Assembly (NCBI GenBank): GCA_029783825.1
Contig: JAREIK010000696.1
Span: 1-64,000, forward strand
Length of the DNA stretch: 64,000 nucleotides
Source of the DNA: Sapria himalayana
Lineage: Eukaryota; Streptophyta; Magnoliopsida; Malpighiales; Rafflesiaceae
Direction: 5' to 3'
The notes under the pieces are model-generated. The model was not told the origin of the DNA. It worked only from the letters and a program-made list of their open reading frames with translations, and did no database searches. Shown here one piece after another: positions 58,081-64,000 of this stretch. The translations under genes were made by a program, and so were the position numbers. How positions within the stretch are numbered: the stretch's first letter is position 1; every line of letters begins with the position of its first letter.

Positions 58081-60379
58081 ATGATTTATGGCATTCCCTA
58101 TATTGGGTACTCACAAAATAATAAAAAATAAACAAAATAAATAATTAAAAAAATCAAAATTTAACAACTCCTCAAATCAGGGCATGTCATAAATATTTAA
58201 CTTGAACGAGAAAAAAATAATATGTGATAATGATTTAAAAATTTTGGTATAGATATTTATAATATATTTGTTGGTAAATACATAGATAGTAGCTACCATA
58301 TTATTATTAGTCTTTCTCCCGAATGAAGTGAAAATCAACTTCAATATAGATTATCAACACTTAAAATATTTAATTAGCAGTAATATATTTGATTATCAAA
58401 CATCACAATAAAATATAATCTAACTTTGAATTAGTAAGTAAGACTCGAAAAAAAAGAGTGATTGACTAAAGCTCCCAAATAGTTGAATGATATTTATGTA
58501 TTATATCTCTACGGTGGACCTCAAAATAATTATCTATATCTGACTTGTCTGTTAGATTAAATTATATACCAAATATTATAAAAATTTATGATAAATCTCA
58601 TTTCTATAATTATCGAAGCCCAACTAAAATATTAATATGTTCATACTTAATTTTGCTCATGATTTCTAAACACAATCTCATGTCATGTAACTTTTTTTCA
58701 TATACATGAAAATCATTATAATATAATGTTGTAATATTAGAAATTATTGCGACTAGTATATTTTGTCTTTGTAACATGAAATCGTAATATTTATAATGGT
58801 AATAAATTATATATTTTGATTTTTTAATATGAAATCACTATGTTGTAGATGCCGCAACTTTTGCATTGTCCTTTTCTATAGAGCAAAAATCATGACTTTG
58901 ATATTGGATAATAATTAGGCAAATGCACTCTATAATTTTTTGTATCCAAAAATCAAGTTGCTAGATCACACCATGATTTTTGCCTTAGAGTTTGACTTTT
59001 AGAAAGAAAAATCTCGATACTAAAGAATATCATGAATTTAATACTGATATGGATTTGATTATTGCGACATTAAATCAACATCAGAATTGTTAAAATATTA
59101 TGAAATAGATGTATTTTGACTACAATAATATTTTCGAGTCAAAAAAAATTGTTGCACATTAATTAGTGTCAATAATGTGGTTGTGTCATGATGTATGAAG
59201 ATTATAATGACTATTTATGTAATATTTTGATCAAAAATAAATGTCCAAACTAATTTATATATTCTATATGGTATATCTAAGTTTTAGAATATGAAATGCA
59301 ATAATTTTACATGATTTTTAATTATTATTTCACACAAATTAAATAGTTTAGCAACTATTTGTTAAATTTCATAAAAATTATGATTTCGTCAAATCATTAT
59401 ATTTTAATTCCTTTTCAAACAAAAATATCATGATTATTCATTAAAATGAATAGAATTATTTAGTATTTGAGATACCAAAAAAGAATTTGCAAGGTTGGCA
59501 AAATTCTTCTGTGGGGAAAAATATAAAAAATTTGTATGACTATATCCTTTTACCACTTTTGGATAGTGTGAAAGAAGATAAATAGCATTGTTTTTAACGA
59601 TGAGATGTCCAATGTTCAAGAGATGAAAATCTCTCTTTTCCATTTTATTTGATCTTGTCATATGATTATTAGAAAATTTGAAGATATGTTTATAAGTATC
59701 TTTCAATTTTGTTTAGCGAATGGATGTGTTTATAAGTAATCTCTTGGCACTTTTAGGATAGATTTTTGGTTTCATTCTATTTATAATTTTTAATATAAAT
59801 TATCAATTTACTTATTAAAAAAAATTAAGTTTAATTTAAAATATACAAAGAATAAATTTTCTTGCCTCTATGACTTTATTGATCAATAAAAAAATAGTAT
59901 TCCTTTTGAGTTTTAATAATGAATAGTCTTTCACCTACATGAAGAACTCTATCTTTATTAATAACTTATGAGTCATGAGAAATTTATATTGTGTTGATTT
60001 TTGATTTGCTTATTTTATAGGTAAGGATAGTGGGAGTTTAAGTGGGCTAGTCAGTGAGTTTATAATTCTGTTCTTTTTGTTTGCTCAAGGTTCCTTTTTT
60101 TAGTAGATTCCAATATAATAATTGGCTATTAATATTTTTTTTTTGTATTTACTACACTATTATTTACCAATATAAGAATATATTGTAATGGAAAAAGTAT
60201 TCATAGCTATATCAGGAAAAACATGGCAAACAAATAGAAAATATAATTAATACTACTTCAAGATGGTTGTCTAGAGATAAAACCAATAGTTTGAGCAAAG
60301 AGAAATACATCCTATAATATTTTTTTTAGCAAATTAGAAGTATAATTCTAATAATATCAAAATATAACTTATATGCTTG

Positions 60380-60660
60380 TCATTTTAACAGTAAAATAGT
60401 ATTCCTTTTGAGTTTTGATAATGAATAGTCTTTCACCTACATGAAGAACTCTATCTTTATTAATAACTTATGGGTTGTGAGAAATTTGTATTGTTTTGAT
60501 TTTTGATTTGATTACTTTATAGGTAAGGATGGTGGGTGTTTGTGGCCTAGTCAGTGAGTTTATAATTGTCTTACTCTATTTTCTCTTTGCTCAAACTATT
60601 GGTGTTATCTCTAGACAACAATATTGAAGTAGTATTGATTATATTTTCTATTTGTTTACT
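60380..60660. repeat. Direct duplication of the fold-back outer arm
   Basis: 60390-60590 repeats 59890-60090 almost exactly (gaatagtctttcacctacat in both). 60590-60660 then matches the other arm orientation (compare the complement of 1790-1860), so a small fold-back junction lies here. Confidence 0.75.
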
Positions 60661-60669
60661 TATATGAAA

Positions 60670-60705
60670 TGATTTCTAAGATTCAATGTTGAATCTTAGA
60701 AATCA
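60670..60705. repeat. 17-base perfect hairpin with 2-base loop
   Basis: tgatttctaagattcaa, then tg, then ttgaatcttagaaatca. It sits exactly between the end of fold-back-derived sequence and the start of array-derived sequence at 60710. There is no poly-T tail to suggest a terminator function. Confidence 0.9.
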
Positions 60706-60709
60706 ATAT

Positions 60710-63700
60710 ATTAGATTTAGGTGTTACATTGATGCTGATTTCATATAACGAAGATCAATGTGTTTTGTATGAGGGGAAGAGAGGCTCGCATAAAATAATC
60801 ATTCAGAAACACTTGGAGCATGTGTGTATTACTTCAACATATATGAGTAAGACAAGAACATATATCTCTTCACAAACGTGGAATATTTTTCTCTTGTAGA
60901 GATATAATTTTTATGTCTGAGAAATACACTTCTCTTGCTGAATGGACGCAAAACAAAACAAATATAATTCAAGATAGTCAATTCACTTATAAATTTTTAT
61001 AGATTTTACAATGAGATTCATATGTGTTTTTTAAATATATTAAGGCTTAAATCATTATAGTAGTCAAATTGGTTATGTTATAGCAAATGTCATGATTAGT
61101 GGGGTTCCACCTTTAGATTTAATTCTTAATTTATCGACAATTTTATCTCCTAGTTTTAAATTTGATTTTACATGTTTTTGTATGAGAGCAAAATCATATA
61201 TTCCTTCTCTTGTAATTTCGTCTATTATTTAATTTATATTTTGATTTCTGATAGCAAATATGTTGGTGCCAAGCTATGATGGGATGTAGGTTTTAGTTTA
61301 CCTTTGAAGCTAAATCTTTTAAGATTTTTGGCGGAAGTTGTAGCTCAAAAATTGAGAAAATAGAGTTAGAAGGTATGTAGATGGGCCTATTCTTGATAAG
61401 TTTTGGTGACGCTGGTTTATGATACCATAAGGGAAAGAATGATTTATTTAATAAATAAGGTTAATAGGGTTTGGTTAATATAGAGATATTAAATAAAGTG
61501 AGGTGTAACACATGCCTTTCAAAATCTAACCATAAGAATTAATGATTAGTATCCTCGTTCAAATGGGCTGGATTTTTCAAGCTTGGATAAGGCAGATGCT
61601 ACCAACTTCAAAAATCTTATCATGTATATATGTAATTACATATGTACATATAAATAAATAGTAGTATACAATTAATTAATTAATTAATTATATATATATA
61701 TATATATATATTCACACAGAATAGTTTGTATGCTTATATACATGTATATATTTTAGTTTATACATACATTTATTTATATGCTATTCTATATATACATATA
61801 TTCACATTGTTGTCATGTATCTTATAATATTTTTTTGTGATTAATTAATTTTTATTGAAAACGTAGATCTTTTTGAGGGACTTTTGTTTTTTTATATGGT
61901 ATAGAAAATTAGCTTTTGAAATAAAACTATGAGATTTACCTTTTAATTTTATCACTACTCCAGTGTATTCGAGTGTTACACAAATACTGATTTCAAATAT
62001 CGAAGATTGAAGTGTTTTGTATGATAGGGAGAGAGTCTAACATTCAAAAATTATTTAGCAAAAACTTGATGATGCAAATATGTATTCTTTCAACACACAC
62101 GAGGAAGACAAGAACATGTATCTACTCACTAGCTTAGAATATTGTGCTCTTTCAGAAATACATTTGTTTGTATATGATAAATACACTTCAGTTTCTTAAT
62201 AGATGCAAAACAAAAAAAAATGTTGTTTGAGATGGTCAATTTACTCTCAAATTTCACAAATTTTTTGATGAGATTTGCATATATTTTTTAATTATTTTAA
62301 TACTTAAATCATTATAATAGTCGACTTTGTTATGTTATAGTAGCAAATGTGATTGTTCGTAGGGTTTCCCTTTCATTTTTATTTTTTAATTGAACAATAG
62401 TTTAAGTCTCCTAGTTTTAGGTTTGGTCCTACGAGTTTTTTTATGGTAGGAATGATGTCTATTCCTTCTCTTGTACTTTCTTCTATTATTTAATATATGT
62501 TTTGATTTCTGATAGAAAATGTGATGGTGCCAATCTAGGATTAGATTTAGGAGATAGATTTCCATAGAAGCTAAATCTTTTAAGATTATGGTGGAAGCCA
62601 TAGCTCAAGAATTTAGAGGGTGCATCTAGGAGGTATGCAGTGTGGTCTATCCTTGTTAAATGTAATTTGTATACAAGAACATCTATCTCTTCGCAAACTT
62701 GGAATATTTTTCCCTTGTAGAGATATAATTTTTATATCTAAGAAATACACTTCGCTTTTTGAATGGATGCAAAATAAAACAAATGTAATTCAAGATTAGT
62801 CAATTCACTTATAAATTTTTATATATTTTACTATGAGATTCATATATGTATTTTAAATATATTAATGATTAAATCATTATAGTAGTCGACTTGGTTATGT
62901 TATAGCAAATATCATGATTAGTGGGGTTCCACTTTCAGATTTAATTCTTAATTTATCAGCAATTTTATCTCCTAGTTTTAAATTTGATTTTACCAGTTTT
63001 TGTATGATCGAAAAATCATATATTACTTCTCTTGTTCTTTCGTCTATTATTTAATATATATTTTGATTTCTGATAGCAAATATGTTGGTGCCAAGCTATG
63101 ATGGGATGTATGAGTTAGTTTAACTTCGAAGATAAATCTTTTAAGATTTTGGTGGAAGTCGTAGCTCAAAAATTGAGAGAACACATTTAGAAGATATGTA
63201 GATGGGCCTATTCTTGATAAGTTTTGGTGAGGCTGGTTTATGATACCATATGGGAAAGAATGATTTATTTAATAATTAAGGTTAATAGGGTTTGGTTAAT
63301 AGACAGAAATTAAATAAAGTGAGGTGTAACAGATACCTTTCAAAATCTAACCATAAGAATTGATGATTAGTATCCTCGTTCAAATGGGCTGGATTTTTCA
63401 TGCTTTGATAAGGTAGATGCTGTCAACTTCAAAAATGTTATCATGTATATATGTAATTACATATGTACATATAAATAAATAGTAGTATACAATTAATTAA
63501 TTAATTATATATATATATATATATATTTACACAGAATAGTTCATATGCTTATATACATGTATATATTTTAGTTTATACGTACATTTATTTATATGCTATT
63601 CTAAATATACATATATTCACATTGTTGTCATGTATCTTATAATATTTTTTTGTGATTAATTAATTTTTATTGAAAACGTAGATCTTTTTTAGGACATTTG

Positions 63701-64000
63701 TTTTTTTACATGGTATAGAAAATTAGCTTTTGAAATAAAACTATGAGATTTACCTTTTAATTTTATCACTACTCCAGTGTATTCGAGTGTTACACAAATA
63801 CTGATTTCAAATATCAAAGATCGAAGTGTTTTGTATGATTTAGAGAGAGTCTCACATTCAATAATTATTTAGTAAAATCTTGATAATGCAAATATGTATT
63901 CTTTCAACACACACGAGGAAGACAAGAACATGTATCTACTCACTAGCTTAGAATATTGTGCTCTTTCAGAAATACATTTGTTTGTATATGATAAATACAC
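60710..64000. repeat. Forward copy of the array start, ~1.82-kb unit repeated
   Basis: 60710-62660 matches about 7795-9740 closely. At about 62665 the sequence jumps back to the point equivalent to 7930 (caagaacatctatctcttcg) and repeats to the window end, so the period is about 1.82 kb, or one and a half ordinary monomers. Both units carry the (TTAA)n(TA)n tract (61671-61712 and 63491-63522). The array continues past the window. The minus-strand frame at 62386-62601 is a shadow. Confidence 0.9.

Larger units (their letters stand above)
56490..60380. repeat. Second, rearranged copy of the AT-rich block
   Basis: 56490-56960 corresponds to the reverse complement of about 4100-4700, including the roughly 240 bases missing from the 50.5 kb copy. 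57400-57600 corresponds to 50590-50770, and 58080-60380 to about 50780-53000 in direct orientation. Between them, 56980-57230 is in the opposite orientation, matching 59160-59440 in reverse complement, so this copy carries an internal inversion or nested piece. The frame at 56756-56965 is not supported as a gene. Confidence 0.7.

Noticed and set aside
59434..59706. 90-codon minus-strand frame with relatives at 55957-56160 and near 2400-2620
   Set aside because: A reading such as F-x-N-N-H-x-x-R is shared, but frames break differently in each copy and the opposite strand reads equally well; I could not support it as a protein family.
60661..60710. Hairpin as a Helitron 3' end
   Set aside because: A Helitron end needs a CTRR tetranucleotide a few bases after the hairpin; none is present, and the loop is only two bases.
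1..64000. CRISPR array, tRNA or rRNA genes, organelle-derived DNA
   Set aside because: Direct repeats lack the spacer pattern of CRISPR; no cloverleaf, ribosomal or plastid/mitochondrial gene sequence was recognised while reading both strands.

Overview
This window looks like nuclear DNA of a flowering plant. It is very rich in A+T (visibly about three quarters), full of (AC)n, (GA)n and (TA)n microsatellites, and contains only broken plant-type transposons: a LINE with a DUF4283/zinc-knuckle ORF1 and a reverse transcriptase, a Copia integrase, two hAT (Ac-like) transposases, and two LTRs standing alone. I found no intact host gene, tRNA, rRNA or CRISPR. Almost every long open frame is low-complexity or a shadow inside a repeat. 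I cannot name the species.

Layout. 1-2.66 kb is one copy, cut by the window edge, of a fold-back element with a palindromic centre near 586. 2.66-4.9 kb is an AT-rich repeat block. 4.9-5.18 kb is a hAT scrap (minus strand) and 5.2-6.4 kb a dead LINE ORF1 (plus). 7.08-26.19 kb is a tandem array of about 16 monomers of roughly 1.2 kb, each with a microsatellite at the same internal place; two related solo LTRs sit in it (10551-11063 and 20275-20764). 26.2-30.8 kb is mostly unassigned DNA with two minisatellites, a GC-richer stretch and a G-box palindrome. 31.0-32.9 kb is a decayed hAT transposase end (plus) with a duplicated tail and a GC-rich subterminal region. 32.9-33.3 kb is a Copia integrase piece, and 33.9-35.15 kb a LINE reverse transcriptase (minus). 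36.6-39.55 kb is a second fold-back copy. 39.56-41.35 kb is the best preserved hAT transposase relic (minus).

From 43.05 to 54.69 kb the sequence runs back through the left part of the window in reverse complement: LINE piece, tandem monomers, LINE ORF1, hAT scrap, AT-rich block, fold-back element. The window is therefore a giant imperfect palindrome whose right arm is contracted. It lacks the equivalents of about 9.4-14.1 kb (whole monomers) and about 15.9-33.9 kb (rest of the array and everything up to the LINE). The fold-back element at 52.03-56.16 kb is complete on the right. It is followed by a further partial copy of the AT-rich block in direct orientation relative to the right arm (56.49-60.38 kb), then two tandem copies of a 1.82-kb unit of the array in forward orientation (60.71 kb to the window end).

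Nothing here works as a pathway. The biology on view is repeat evolution: nested transposons, array growth and contraction, inverted duplication, and long fold-back sequences that could form hairpin RNA if transcribed. Boundaries are read by eye and should be taken as good to tens of bases; similarity statements are impressions from aligned stretches, not computed values.
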